From assembly GCF_009026825.1 (NCBI RefSeq), contig NZ_CP045032.1, forward strand, positions 1,860,001-1,924,000: DNA of 64,000 nt, in the 5' to 3' direction. Source of the DNA: Corynebacterium urogenitale. GTDB taxonomy: Bacteria; Actinomycetota; Actinomycetes; Mycobacteriales; Mycobacteriaceae. The position numbers and the translations under genes are program-made. The notes under the pieces were generated by a model. That model was not told the DNA's origin. It saw only the letters and a program-made list of their open reading frames with translations, and ran no database searches. Below are positions 55,294-64,000 of this stretch, piece after piece (position 1 is the first letter of the stretch; each line of letters opens with the position of its first letter).

Positions 55294-56484
55294 TTACCCT
55301 AGCACGCGGCGGTGACGTTCAAAGAACGCAAGGGCCTCATTAGTTGCCGTGATGACGCGTGTGGTGCGGTCGGAGCGATTGTGATGGTCACGGGCACTTC
55401 CACCCTCGACCTCACCTGCACCGGCCTCACCTTTAAGTTCGCCGGGCCATGTGTGTCCACCATCGCCGATCGCGAGGTGCATGACCTCAGAGTCTTCGCG
55501 GCAGCCCGGCCATTCAACGCGGGTGACCTTGTCCGTCACGGCAATGGAGGTTGGCGCGCCGAAGCATCCCATCCGGCTGGCAAAAAGACTGCTCAAGCGC
55601 ATCGCAGACATGTATGGCGCCCCGTGGCGTTCACCGCCGTCGTAGGCAATCGTTTCATCCTTGCGGCCGTGAATCTCCAAAAATGGCACGACGGTTCGCC
55701 CGCGAGTGAATTCGATGGATGCAGGGTCACTCGCCCGGGACTGCTTCGTGGCACAGCTGCGCCACGTATCCGGGTAATAGGCGCCGGACACACTGGCGAT
55801 GGCGGTGAATTCCTGTGGCATTTCACACGCCAACTTCGCAGCAAAACCTCCACCGTTGGACATTCCGGCAGCGTAGACGCGCGTGGCGTCGATACTGTAT
55901 GAGGCGCTCAGAGCGTCCAGCAGATCGCGCACGAATTGCACATCCTGCCCCGGCGCAGTCTTGGCGTAAGGGGCGCCCTCCCACGCTTCGCCGAGACCCT
56001 CGGGATAGGCCACAATTGCCCCCTCCCATGCGTCGCCGAGGCCGGAGTATTCTGCCATCGCTTGCGGGCTTTCCCGGTAGCCGTGAAAGGCCAACACCAC
56101 GGGGATGGGTTTGCCCTCACGGGCCGCGTCAGGAACCTGCAGGTAAGCCCGCCGCTGCACGTCTTCCGATGTTAGGCTCACGCGCCCCGAGCCGCCCGGC
56201 TTTGGCGCGTCCTGCAAAGCGGGGCTCCCACTGGCTTGCCGAGCAACTGGCGCAATGTCTGGCTGCTCGGCAACCTCGATCCGCGGCACTGCCTTTGCTG
56301 GCGTGTCCTCGTAGTCCGCCGGTTCCTGCACGGAGGTGTGGCGCTCCCAGTCATCCGCAGACCAGCCCGTGGCTTTCTGCAAGCTCACGCCTACCCCCGC
56401 AGCACCGGCGATAGCGAGGGCTGCGAGACCGCCGGCTGCGATACGCCGGCGACGGTACTGCTGTGGGGTGGGCTGCTGTTGCAC
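55294..56484 (-). CDS. membrane-anchored or exported polyhydroxybutyrate-depolymerase/LpqC-like esterase
   Basis: 396 residues. A signal anchor lies near 12-35 (RIAAGGLAALAIAGAAGVGV). The alpha/beta hydrolase domain has VPDAAREGKPIPVVLAFHGY, the nucleophile elbow AAGMSNGGGFAAKLACEMP, HGRKDETIAYDGG (Asp) and DGGHTWPG (His). This is the esterase_PHB/CE1 group that includes mycobacterial LpqC; it acts on polyester or aryl-ester substrates outside the membrane. Exact substrate unknown. Confidence 0.86.
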   Translation of the reverse strand: MQQQPTPQQYRRRRIAAGGLAALAIAGAAGVGVSLQKATGWSADDWERHTSVQEPADYEDTPAKAVPRIEVAEQPDIAPVARQASGSPALQDAPKPGGSGRVSLTSEDVQRRAYLQVPDAAREGKPIPVVLAFHGYRESPQAMAEYSGLGDAWEGAIVAYPEGLGEAWEGAPYAKTAPGQDVQFVRDLLDALSASYSIDATRVYAAGMSNGGGFAAKLACEMPQEFTAIASVSGAYYPDTWRSCATKQSRASDPASIEFTRGRTVVPFLEIHGRKDETIAYDGGERHGAPYMSAMRLSSLFASRMGCFGAPTSIAVTDKVTRVEWPGCREDSEVMHLAIGDGGHTWPGELKGEAGAGEVEGGSARDHHNRSDRTTRVITATNEALAFFERHRRVLG

Positions 56485-56573
56485 GCAGACGATTGTCCTT
56501 GCCTAGCCATAGGCTGTCAAAGCTCCCACGCCGGGTCCCGCCGAGAACGCGCTAAGGCCCTGAAAGTTGTGGC

Positions 56574-57101
56574 TTAGACAGTTAGTGGCTTGGCGATGGC
56601 GGCGTAGTTGCGCTCGTCGATGGACATCTCACCGATGACCTTCCATCCCATGTGCAGGTGAGCCTCGTAGGAGACCCGATTGGACAGTTCCACCATGGCC
56701 ACCGCGTGGGCGTATTCGCCACGATAGGTAGCCACGGCTGCCTCCCACAGGGCGCGGGAGATCCCTTGGCCTCGGAAGGCGCGTCCGACGACCACCGGCC
56801 CCCACAGGATCGGGCGATCAATCCCCTCGTTGACCGCGATCTCCATGGCTCGGCCCGCGGGGTGATCCGACGGGACTGTCGAGGGGCCAGCCATGGCCAC
56901 TCCCGCGGGCTGGCCATCCAGCTCCGCCACGAGGCCCCGGCCGCTGTGAATCCACTTATCGACAGCCTCAGGGCCGCTGCTGCCCTGGACGAAACCGTAT
57001 TTCTCGCGCTCCTCCGGGCTCAAAGCATCCCGTTGATTGGCGGCATACAGTTCGCTGAACCAGTCTGTGTCTGTCTCCTTGAGTAGTCTCGTTGTCAACA
57101 T
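56574..57101 (-). CDS. GNAT family N-acetyltransferase
   Basis: 175 residues. The acetyl-CoA-binding motif A is VVVGRAFRGQGISRALWEAA (R/Q-x-x-G-x-G/A pattern) and VELSNRVSYEAHLHMGWKVI is motif B. The N-terminal half (TRLLKETDTDWFSELYAANQ) is typical of the fold. Soluble; acceptor unknown. Separated by 66 bp from the dnaE2 end. Confidence 0.88.
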   Translation of the reverse strand: MLTTRLLKETDTDWFSELYAANQRDALSPEEREKYGFVQGSSGPEAVDKWIHSGRGLVAELDGQPAGVAMAGPSTVPSDHPAGRAMEIAVNEGIDRPILWGPVVVGRAFRGQGISRALWEAAVATYRGEYAHAVAMVELSNRVSYEAHLHMGWKVIGEMSIDERNYAAIAKPLTV

Positions 57102-57167
57102 GCCACGAGCCTACTCGCCGAGGTTCGTGGCGCCGATCGTTCGCAGCGCCGCGAGTGTTCCGAGTGT

Positions 57168-60100
57168 TCACCGAAAGTCACGCGAACGTGAACCCAACTC
57201 TCGGACCTGGCGCAATCCCGCGGCCTCCAGCTCCGGTTCGATCGGCTCAATGAGGTCCGCGGTGACGCTCGCAGCACCTTCCTTGTTGTGCACAATCCCG
57301 CGGATGACCACCAGCTGAGCACCCAGTGCCTCCACCCGCTGCTTCTTCCACAGCCCTTGAGTGACCATCACGTTCGCCAGCCCAGTCTCGTCCTCCAGCC
57401 CAAAGAACACCACGCCGCCGGCTGTCATCGGGCGCTGCCTGTGTGTCACCACGCCAGCCACGCGGATCCGTGTGCCGTCGGGCACGGTAAGTAATGTGTC
57501 CGACGCCACCACCGGCGGGCCACCACGAATGGCTCCAGCCCGGACACCTGTGTGGATCGGCTGCTCGTGCCACCTATCTAAAAAGGACCGAAGGAGCTCA
57601 ACGGGGTGTCCATCTGGGGTGATGCCCGTTGCTGCCAAGTCCGCCGCCGCTAGCTCGAAGCTGCTCATGCCCGGCAATGGTGGAGCCTCGAGGTGAGAGG
57701 TTCCGGGGAGCATTCCGGGACGCTCGGTGGCGGCGATCCCCGCCGCCCACACGGCCTGTCGGCGGGACATCCCGAGCGGTTCCAGGGCACCGGCGCGGGC
57801 AAGCTGCTCCACCTGCGCCACCGTCAAGCCCGCCTCCCTGGAGAGGTCGCTGATGGCGCGATACTCGCCAAGGCGCTCGCGGGTGTCCACGATCCGCTGT
57901 GCCACGGACTCACCGATGCCATGAATCGCTGCCAGCCCCAACCGGATCGCACCAATGGGCTCCCCGGAACCGCGCCCCAGCCCATGCTTGCCGCGGGGAC
58001 TATTGGGGCTGCCTGGTGGCGTCGGGCCAATAACGGAATCCGGCTGCACACCAGATTCATTGATGTGCACGGGGAGGATGCGCACGCCATGCCGGCGCGC
58101 GTCCGCGATGAGAGACTGCGGGGAATAAAAACCCATCGGTTGGGAACGGAGCAACGCCACGCAGAACTCCGCCGGGTAATGATACTTAAACCAGGCGGAG
58201 TAGTAGACCAAGGAAGCAAAGGACTGCGCGTGGGACTCCGGGAAGCCGTAGGAAGCAAAAGCGATGATCTTCTCCCACAGACGATCCGCGACCTCGCCGA
58301 CAATCCCATTCGTGTCCTTCAACCCCTGGTAGAAACGGGCGCGCAGGCGCTCCATCCGCTCCGGTGAACGCTTAGACCCCATCGCTCGGCGCAGCGTATC
58401 GGCCTCTGCGCCGGAGAAACCGGCAGCATCGACCACCACCTGCATGAGCTGCTCTTGGAACAGGGGAATCCCCAGAGTTTTCGTCAGTGCAGGTTCCAAG
58501 CACGGGTGCTCGAACGTCACGGGTTCCAGGCCATTGCGGCGGCGGATATAAGGGTGCACGGAACCGCCCTGGATCGGCCCGGGACGGATGAGCGCGACCT
58601 CCACCACCAGGTCAAAGAATGTGCGCGGGCGCAGGCGTGGCAAGGTGTTGAGCTGCGCGCGGGACTCCACCTGGAACACACCAATCGCATCGGCGCGGCT
58701 AAGCATCGCGTAGACCTCTTTTTCCACCGGCTCCAGCCGCCACAGCTCCACCTCACGACCGCGGTGGGTACGGACTTGATCGATGGCGTGGTGAATGGCC
58801 TCGAGCATGCCCAAACCCAGCAGGTCGAACTTCACGAGGCCAACCGTGGCGCAGTCGTCCTTGTCCCACTGCACCACGCTTCGGTCTTCCATTCGCGCCC
58901 ATTCCGTCGGCACGACGTCCGCAATAGGCCGGTCGCAAATCACCATGCCGCCGGAGTGGATCCCGAGGTGACGGGGCTGCCCCTCCAACTGGCTGGCGAC
59001 GGTGCGCACGATCTCCGGTGGCTCCTCCGTCCCACGGCTCCACGCATCCACCTGACCAGCGGCATAGCCCAGGGCACGGGCGGCATCGCGCAGCGCGCCC
59101 TTGCGCCGGTACGTGATGACGTTCGCCACCTGCGCCGCATTCTGGCGACCGTAGCGGCGGTACACGTACTGGATAACCTCCTCTCTGCGACCGGATTCAA
59201 TGTCGAGGTCGATATCCGGTGGGCCGTCGCGTTCCGGCGAAAGAAAGCGTTCAAAGAGCAGTCCGGCAGCGACAGAATCGACGTTCGTGATGCCCAGGGC
59301 GAAGCACACTGCGGAGTTCGCAGCCGATCCGCGCCCCTGGCACAAAATGTTCTCCCCGTGACAGAAGCTGACAATGTCCTGGACGATGAGGAAGTATCCG
59401 GGGAAGCCCAGCTGCTCGATGGTGTCCAATTCCCTGTCAATGGTCGCCCATGCCTTCGCGTTCGCTGCCGTGTTCGCGGAGCGTGCACCGTAGCGAACGG
59501 CACCGCGGCGTTCGGTGAGTTCACGTAACCAGCTCATCTCCGTGTGCCCCTCCGGCACGGGGTAGTGCGGCAAGTTCGGGGCGATGAGGTTGAGCGTGAA
59601 TGCGCACTCCTGCGCAAGCGACACGGTTGTGATCACTGCCTGTTGGAGCCATGCGCAGTCACCCGCCAATTGCATCATTTCCTCGCCGCTGCGCATCCAG
59701 GAGCCGCCAACGGGATGATTCAACGGTTCCTGCCGTGCTAAGTCACGCCGGTCGTGGAGGGCATGTTTCACTCCTGCCAGACGCGCGCGATTGGGCCCGG
59801 CACAGGTGGGCTGGGCGCTGACGATCTCCTGTAGTCCGTGCGCTTGAGCCAACGCGTGCAGCTTCTCGTTGCGGTCGGCATCGGCCGGCTGCATCGTCTG
59901 CTGCAACTCCACCACACAGTTACGCGCACCGAACTCGCGTACGATTTCTTTGGCCTTCGACGCCACCGGCCAGTCCACAAGGACAATCCACCAGCATCGC
60001 CCTTCATTGTCTCGGGAGGCCTCCGCCAGCGCGCCGAGCGACGGGTATCGCACGGAGTCTTTCTCTCGGTCCGCCATCTTCGCCTCCGCGATCACGCGCG

Positions 60101-60572
60101 AAAGCCTGCGGTAGCCCTCCTGTCCGCGACACAGCACCGTCAGCGGTGGTTGGTCGGGACCATTGATGGATAGCTCTGCACCGAAGACCGTATCCACCCC
60201 CTTTTCCGCTGCCGCCGCGGCGAAGCGCGCTGCGCCGTAGAATCCATCGCGATCCACGCAGGCCACGGCAGATAGGCCGAGCCGAACTGCCATATCGACG
60301 ATCTCTTCTGGCTCATTCGCGCCCCTTAAAAAATTGTATGCACTGCAGGCATGGAGCTCTGCGAAGGGAACCGCCGAACCTCGTTGCGCGAAACTGTCGG
60401 TACCTTCCGTGTCGTCGGAAAAGAACTCCACACGGTTGGCTTCACCCACACCGACAGCGCGCAGTGAGCCATCGACATGACCGGAGAGAATGCGTTCCAA
60501 GCGCGACCAGCTCAGGGGCGCGCCGATAGAGAAGCTCCGCCCCTTGCCGATAGGTGGCTCATGGGATATCAC
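57168..60572 (-). CDS. dnaE2: error-prone DNA polymerase III alpha subunit
   Basis: 1134 residues. PHP domain first (FAELHACSAYNFLRGANEPE), then the C-family polymerase core with the catalytic Asp pair in PDIDLDIESGRREEVIQYVY, RPGPIQGGSVHPYIRRRNG, a helix-hairpin-helix region (AAIHGIGESVAQRIVDTRER) and an OB-fold near the end (TRIRVAGVVTHRQRPMTAGG). The length and GPIQGGSVHPY motif mark DnaE2, used for damage-induced mutagenic synthesis, rather than replicative DnaE1. It starts at GTG 60572 with TACACT 7 nt upstream (leaderless) and a LexA-like box behind that. Confidence 0.94.
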   Translation of the reverse strand: MISHEPPIGKGRSFSIGAPLSWSRLERILSGHVDGSLRAVGVGEANRVEFFSDDTEGTDSFAQRGSAVPFAELHACSAYNFLRGANEPEEIVDMAVRLGLSAVACVDRDGFYGAARFAAAAAEKGVDTVFGAELSINGPDQPPLTVLCRGQEGYRRLSRVIAEAKMADREKDSVRYPSLGALAEASRDNEGRCWWIVLVDWPVASKAKEIVREFGARNCVVELQQTMQPADADRNEKLHALAQAHGLQEIVSAQPTCAGPNRARLAGVKHALHDRRDLARQEPLNHPVGGSWMRSGEEMMQLAGDCAWLQQAVITTVSLAQECAFTLNLIAPNLPHYPVPEGHTEMSWLRELTERRGAVRYGARSANTAANAKAWATIDRELDTIEQLGFPGYFLIVQDIVSFCHGENILCQGRGSAANSAVCFALGITNVDSVAAGLLFERFLSPERDGPPDIDLDIESGRREEVIQYVYRRYGRQNAAQVANVITYRRKGALRDAARALGYAAGQVDAWSRGTEEPPEIVRTVASQLEGQPRHLGIHSGGMVICDRPIADVVPTEWARMEDRSVVQWDKDDCATVGLVKFDLLGLGMLEAIHHAIDQVRTHRGREVELWRLEPVEKEVYAMLSRADAIGVFQVESRAQLNTLPRLRPRTFFDLVVEVALIRPGPIQGGSVHPYIRRRNGLEPVTFEHPCLEPALTKTLGIPLFQEQLMQVVVDAAGFSGAEADTLRRAMGSKRSPERMERLRARFYQGLKDTNGIVGEVADRLWEKIIAFASYGFPESHAQSFASLVYYSAWFKYHYPAEFCVALLRSQPMGFYSPQSLIADARRHGVRILPVHINESGVQPDSVIGPTPPGSPNSPRGKHGLGRGSGEPIGAIRLGLAAIHGIGESVAQRIVDTRERLGEYRAISDLSREAGLTVAQVEQLARAGALEPLGMSRRQAVWAAGIAATERPGMLPGTSHLEAPPLPGMSSFELAAADLAATGITPDGHPVELLRSFLDRWHEQPIHTGVRAGAIRGGPPVVASDTLLTVPDGTRIRVAGVVTHRQRPMTAGGVVFFGLEDETGLANVMVTQGLWKKQRVEALGAQLVVIRGIVHNKEGAASVTADLIEPIEPELEAAGLRQVRELGSRSRDFR

Positions 60573-60579
60573 TCGGAAC

Positions 60580-60608
60580 AGTGTAGCGATATTCGTCTGT
60601 ATGTTCTA
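60580..60608 (-). promoter_or_regulatory. dnaE2 promoter with LexA-like SOS box
   Basis: The -10 box TACACT is at 60580-60585 (minus strand). The 16-mer at 60593-60608 (plus strand TCGTCTGTATGTTCTA) matches the actinobacterial SOS box TCGAACATATGTTCGA at 11 of 16 positions and covers the -35 area, where LexA would block RNA polymerase. Confidence 0.42.
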
Positions 60609-60658
60609 TTTTGGTCGAGATTCCCGGAGCCTTCCTTGGCTAAACCTTTACCCGAGGA

Positions 60659-61606
60659 TTAGTTCTCCGCCCTTGCCTGCAGGTCCGCCATCTCCATGTT
60701 CGCATTGAGCATCGCCGCAACCTTCACGCCGTGCGCCACAGCCCCCTCCAGCATCGCTTGCGCATCGGCAACGTTTCCCGCAGCCCAGAGACCCGGGATT
60801 GAAGTCTGCCCCACCTCATCCGTCGGGACCTGCACGCCGTTCGGCAGCTCCTCCAGCTCGCCGCCCATGGCCGTGTAGAGATCGGCGTTTGCACGGAAGT
60901 ACGGCATGACAGCCACGGCGTCCGCTTCCACCTCGACACCACCAGCCAGTTCAACAGACACACCCGCGGAACGCTTCACAGAGATAGCTGGACCAGAAAC
61001 AATGCGAGCACCAGCAGCCTCGATCAACCGCCGGGATTCCTCGTCGATCTCACCAGCATGCTCCACCACCGTCACCTCACTAAGGCGCGCGAAGAGCGCG
61101 GCAAAGTGCGCGATGAAGGAGTTTGTCGCGAGAATTGCTACGCGCCGTCCACGATATTCATAGCCGTGACAGTACGGGCAATGGAGTACGTCTTCGCCCC
61201 ACCCCTCGCTCAATCCCGGCAGATCGGGGACCTCATCGCTCAAGCCGGTAGCCAGAATCACCCGGCGGGCCACACATTCAGCAATTTCGCGCGAGTTTTG
61301 CTCATACTGAACCACAAATCCAATGCCATCCGCATAGTCAGATAGTGCACGCTGTTGCACCTGCACAGCTCTCCCCTCGAGGAGCTCCACCCCGTAATTC
61401 AGCGCTTCCTGGCGCGCTGTGGCCACAATGTCCACCGGCGCCTCGCCCTCCCTCCCGAGCACATTGCTAGCGCGTGGCGAGGGTTCATTACGCGGACTCC
61501 CCGAATCAATAACAGCAACCGATCGATTGCTTCGCGCTAAAGCCTTCGCCGCCGCGAGCCCCGCGAAGCTGCCACCAATAACAAGAATCTCTACTTGACC
61601 ATCCAT
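60659..61606 (-). CDS. thioredoxin-reductase-like flavoprotein
   Basis: 315 residues starting MDGQVEILVIGGSFAGLAAA (FAD loop GGSFAGLAAA). The redox pair CPYCHGYEY, the NAD(P)H loop and the C-terminal FAD motif IPGLWAAGNVADAQAML follow the thioredoxin reductase plan. The CPYCHG form and the context (beside metQ, not beside trxA) suggest a TrxB-like paralogue with unknown electron acceptor rather than the housekeeping TrxB. ATG 61636 is an alternative start. Confidence 0.85.
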   Translation of the reverse strand: MDGQVEILVIGGSFAGLAAAKALARSNRSVAVIDSGSPRNEPSPRASNVLGREGEAPVDIVATARQEALNYGVELLEGRAVQVQQRALSDYADGIGFVVQYEQNSREIAECVARRVILATGLSDEVPDLPGLSEGWGEDVLHCPYCHGYEYRGRRVAILATNSFIAHFAALFARLSEVTVVEHAGEIDEESRRLIEAAGARIVSGPAISVKRSAGVSVELAGGVEVEADAVAVMPYFRANADLYTAMGGELEELPNGVQVPTDEVGQTSIPGLWAAGNVADAQAMLEGAVAHGVKVAAMLNANMEMADLQARAEN

Positions 61607-61745
61607 AAACGCGAGATTATTGACAACAGTTACCATCTTCAAGGTATGACGAGCTTGCCCGAGAAAAAGAGCGCGGGGAACTCTCTCAATCAGCACTAGA
61701 CCATGCTGTTCAATTCTCGTCATGACTAGCGCAAATGACCCAAAC

Positions 61746-61784
61746 TAGACTAAGTTGTTCATTTGTCAGATTTGGTGCTAAATT
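61746..61784 (+). promoter_or_regulatory. metQ promoter with McbR-like half-site
   Basis: TAGACTAAGTTGTTCA at 61746-61761 shares TAGAC-N-AAG-YK-GT with the two sites before metY. It overlaps the candidate -35 TTGTTC (61755-61760); TAAATT (61779-61784) is the candidate -10 with an 18-nt spacer. Repressor binding there would block transcription. Confidence 0.52.
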
Positions 61785-61828
61785 GACCGACAACATTTAT
61801 TCACTCAAGAAGGAGAGGACTCCCACCC

Positions 61829-62698
61829 ATGTCCCTTCGTAAAAAGGCAGCAGCGTCCATCGTTGCTGTAGCAGCAACGTTCGCCCTCGCAGCATGCGGT
61901 GGCGACGATAGCGACACCATCAAGGTCGGCACCACCGACCAGGGCCAGGAACAGTGGCAGGTCTTCGAGCAGGAAGCCAAGGCAGCCGGCCTCGACATCG
62001 AGCTCGTACCATTCGGCGACTACTCCCTGCCGAACCGCGCCCTGGACGAGGGCGAGATCGACGTCAATAACTTCCAGCACCTCATGTTCCTGGCAGACTT
62101 CAACGTCAACTCCGGCACCGACCTCACCCCAATCGGCGCCACCGAGATCATCCCACTGGCTCTGTTCTACAAGGACCACTCCGAGATCAAGGATGTTGAG
62201 GAAGCCGGCGAGATCGCCATCCCGAACGATCCAACCAACCAGGGTCGCGCACTGCACATGCTCGCCGCCAACGATCTGGTGAAGCTGAAGGATGACTCCC
62301 TCCTCTCCCCAACCCCAGCAGACGTTGACGAGGGCGCTTCCAAGGTCAAGGTCACCCCAGTAGACGCCGCTCAGACTGTCACCGCTTACCAGGACGGCAA
62401 GCCAGCCGTGATCAACAACTCCTTCCTTGATCGCGGCAACATTGACCCGAAGTCCGCCATCGCCCAGGATGACCCTGCCTCCCCAGAGGCTGAGCCATTC
62501 ATCAATGCCTTCGTCACTACCGCCGATCGCAAGGACGACCCAGAGCTGAAGAAGCTGGTCGAGGTCTGGCACTCCGACAAGGTGCAGGAGGCCATCGATC
62601 GCCAGTCCAACGGCACCTCCGTCGAGGTGGAAAAGGACGGCGCCGAGCTGAAGGAGATCCTCACCGGTATCGAGGACAAGATCAAGGAATCTAAGTAA
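61829..62698 (+). CDS. metQ: methionine ABC importer substrate-binding lipoprotein
   Basis: 289 residues. Lipoprotein signal with lipobox LAACGG (Cys about residue 23). The NlpA/MetQ fold follows: QVFEQEAKAAGLDIELVPFG, DVNNFQHLMFLADFN, IAIPNDPTNQGRALHML and NNSFLDRGNIDPKSA (ligand loop). It captures D/L-methionine outside the membrane for MetNI. A hairpin follows the stop. Confidence 0.94.
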   Translation: MSLRKKAAASIVAVAATFALAACGGDDSDTIKVGTTDQGQEQWQVFEQEAKAAGLDIELVPFGDYSLPNRALDEGEIDVNNFQHLMFLADFNVNSGTDLTPIGATEIIPLALFYKDHSEIKDVEEAGEIAIPNDPTNQGRALHMLAANDLVKLKDDSLLSPTPADVDEGASKVKVTPVDAAQTVTAYQDGKPAVINNSFLDRGNIDPKSAIAQDDPASPEAEPFINAFVTTADRKDDPELKKLVEVWHSDKVQEAIDRQSNGTSVEVEKDGAELKEILTGIEDKIKESK

Positions 62699-62723
62699 TT
62701 CCCCACCATGAGCCTCACACCAC

Positions 62724-62755
62724 GGGCCGGCGCGCACTACTTCTGCGGCTGGCCC
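62724..62755 (+). terminator. hairpin between metQ and metN
   Basis: GGGCCGGC (62724-62731) pairs with GCTGGCCC (62748-62755) with one G:U pair, followed by CTTTGGCTGTTT. Weak T-run; probably an attenuating hairpin that lets metQ be expressed above metNI. Confidence 0.45.
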
Positions 62756-62866
62756 CTTTGGCTGTTTAACTAAAGAACCACACTCACCAACCTGCTGGCG
62801 TCGCGCAGACCAAGGCGCAAAGAGCCCCACAGCAGACCCCAAAAACACAGAGCAACGAGGTTTCCT

Positions 62867-63943
62867 ATGGCTGAGCAAGCCACAACCGCCACTGTGAAAA
62901 ACACAACGGACCGCACAGGCACCGAGGTGGAATTCCGTGGCGTGACCAAGATCTTCAAGCAGGGACGCAAGGAAGTCACTGCCCTGAAGGACGTCAATAT
63001 CACCATCCCTGCTGGATCCATCGTCGGCATCATCGGCTACTCCGGTGCGGGTAAATCCACACTGGTCCGCCAGATCAACGGCCTCGACCGCCCCACGAGC
63101 GGCGAGATCCTGCTCGACGGCAAGGACATCGTGCCGCTGAAGGAAGCGCAGATGCGCAAGCTGCGCGGCAATATCGGCATGATCTTCCAGCAGTTCAACC
63201 TGTTCAGCTCCCGCACCGTGGAAGGTAATATCGCCTACCCACTGAAGCTGCAGGGCATGGATAAGGCCAAGCGCGCTGCTCGGGTCAAGGAACTTCTCGA
63301 GTTCGTCGGCCTCGCCGACAAGGGCAAGGCCTACCCTGAGCAGCTCTCCGGTGGCCAGAAGCAGCGCGTGGGAATCGCCCGCGCACTGGCCACCAATCCG
63401 AGCCTGCTACTGGCCGATGAGGCCACCTCCGCATTGGACCCCTCCACCACGCACGACGTGCTGGACCTGCTGCGTAAGGTCAACCGCGAGTTTGGCATCA
63501 CCATCGTGGTCATCACCCACGAAATGGAAGTGGTGCGCAGCATCGCAGACCGCGTGGTCGTAATGCAGGGCGGCGAAGTCGTGGAGCAAGGCTCCGTCTA
63601 TGAGGTTTTCTCCTCGCCGAAGACAGACGTGGCAGCCAACTTCGTTGCCACCTCTCTGCGCAACACCCCGGACATGGTGGAAGCAGAAGCCCTGCAGACT
63701 GAAAACGGCCGCTTGTTCACCGTGACCATGGCCGAAGGCGTGGGCTTTTTCAATGCAGTCTCCAAGGCGACGGCAGCAGGCGTTGGAGTGAACATCGTCC
63801 ACGGCGGCATCACGACACTCCAAGAGCACAGCTTCGGCCGCCTCACCCTGCGGATGACCGCGCACGATGAGGATGGAGAGAAGGCCATCGAGGAGTTCTA
63901 CCACACCATGCAGGCCACGACCGAGATTGAGGAGATCCGATGA
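62867..63943 (+). CDS. metN: methionine ABC importer ATP-binding protein
   Basis: 358 residues. ABC domain: Walker A GYSGAGKST, signature LSGGQKQRVGIARAL, Walker B LLLADEATSALD, H-loop ITHEM. The C-terminal about 80 residues (VGFFNAVSKATAAGVGVNIV, FGRLTLRMT) form the NIL domain that binds methionine and inhibits transport when the cytosolic pool is high. The stop overlaps metI (ATGA). Confidence 0.95.
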   Translation: MAEQATTATVKNTTDRTGTEVEFRGVTKIFKQGRKEVTALKDVNITIPAGSIVGIIGYSGAGKSTLVRQINGLDRPTSGEILLDGKDIVPLKEAQMRKLRGNIGMIFQQFNLFSSRTVEGNIAYPLKLQGMDKAKRAARVKELLEFVGLADKGKAYPEQLSGGQKQRVGIARALATNPSLLLADEATSALDPSTTHDVLDLLRKVNREFGITIVVITHEMEVVRSIADRVVVMQGGEVVEQGSVYEVFSSPKTDVAANFVATSLRNTPDMVEAEALQTENGRLFTVTMAEGVGFFNAVSKATAAGVGVNIVHGGITTLQEHSFGRLTLRMTAHDEDGEKAIEEFYHTMQATTEIEEIR

Positions 63944-64000
63944 GCACAAACGATACGATGATCCTCGCTCAAATGGACTGGGACCGCTTGGGAGGATTCT
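63940..64000 (+). CDS. metI: methionine ABC importer permease, first 20 codons (cut by window edge)
   Basis: ATG 63940 overlaps the metN stop. The visible frame MSTNDTMILAQMDWDRLGGF stays open to the right edge. Identity is inferred from the metQ-metN-metI order; no family motif is visible yet. Confidence 0.7.
   Translation, partial: MSTNDTMILAQMDWDRLGGF

Overview
The window is a contiguous piece of a Corynebacterium chromosome of roughly 60% GC. Evidence for the genus is the corynebacterial acyl-CoA carboxylase neighbourhood (birA, accD, an accE-like gene and maf at one end, a rhodanese and the biotinylated accBC at the other), a monomeric NADP isocitrate dehydrogenase, metY-metX with McbR-like operator half-sites, an LpqC-like esterase, and many genes whose -10 box lies only 7-8 nt before the start codon (leaderless transcripts). 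The species cannot be fixed from the sequence alone. Only one carboxyltransferase beta subunit is present in the carboxylase cluster; this would fit a lipid-requiring species related to C. jeikeium, but that is inference.

Layout. 1-9.8 kb: acyl/propionyl-CoA carboxylation (birA partial, accD, accE-like, maf, accBC) interrupted by the methylcitrate genes prpD and prpC (no prpB between them), an ATP-grasp protein and a rhodanese. 9.8-20 kb: a membrane protein, glycerol kinase, a DUF1707 protein, an M20 amidohydrolase, purine nucleoside phosphorylase coupled to a phosphohexomutase, uracil phosphoribosyltransferase, a small helical protein coupled to an NlpC/P60 hydrolase, a 58-residue ORF and a conserved protein with two similar modules. 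20-22 kb: an exported purple-acid-phosphatase-like enzyme whose C-terminal membrane anchor is out of frame. 22-27.7 kb: a membrane signalling locus (Gln/Gly/Pro-rich four-TM protein, one-TM Cys-rich protein, FHA-like plus winged-helix protein, Ser/Thr kinase, J-domain-like one-TM protein). 27.8-30.7 kb: a sugar-type ABC importer. 30.8-40 kb: adenosine deaminase with a His-rich acidic tail, YihY-type membrane protein, trpS, a TRIC-type channel, exonuclease III, an MFS exporter and icd. 40-45.8 kb: metY-metX behind a long structured leader, DUF3017, folD, a frameshifted membrane protein and trmL. 45.8-51.6 kb: a saccharopine-reductase-like oxidoreductase, an S9 peptidase, a PepSY membrane protein and a DUF4272-like protein. 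51.7-55.3 kb: a TPP-riboswitch-controlled YkoE-YkoD-YkoC importer with a coupled P-loop kinase. 55.3-61.6 kb: esterase, GNAT, dnaE2 with a LexA-like box, and a thioredoxin-reductase-like flavoprotein. 61.8 kb to the end: metQ-metN-metI (metI cut by the edge).

Two threads join distant genes. Propionyl-CoA can be carboxylated by the Acc subunits or condensed by PrpC, so the first 10 kb looks like a propionate/odd-chain fatty acid hub. The metY leader and the metQ promoter share the pattern TAGAC-N-AAG-YK-GT, which points to one methionine regulator acting on both synthesis and uptake. The ten-base word CGACGCCACC occurs 13 times on the two strands, in three reading frames and in two non-coding gaps, far more often than base composition predicts. 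I saw no tRNA, rRNA, CRISPR array, insertion sequence or prophage.
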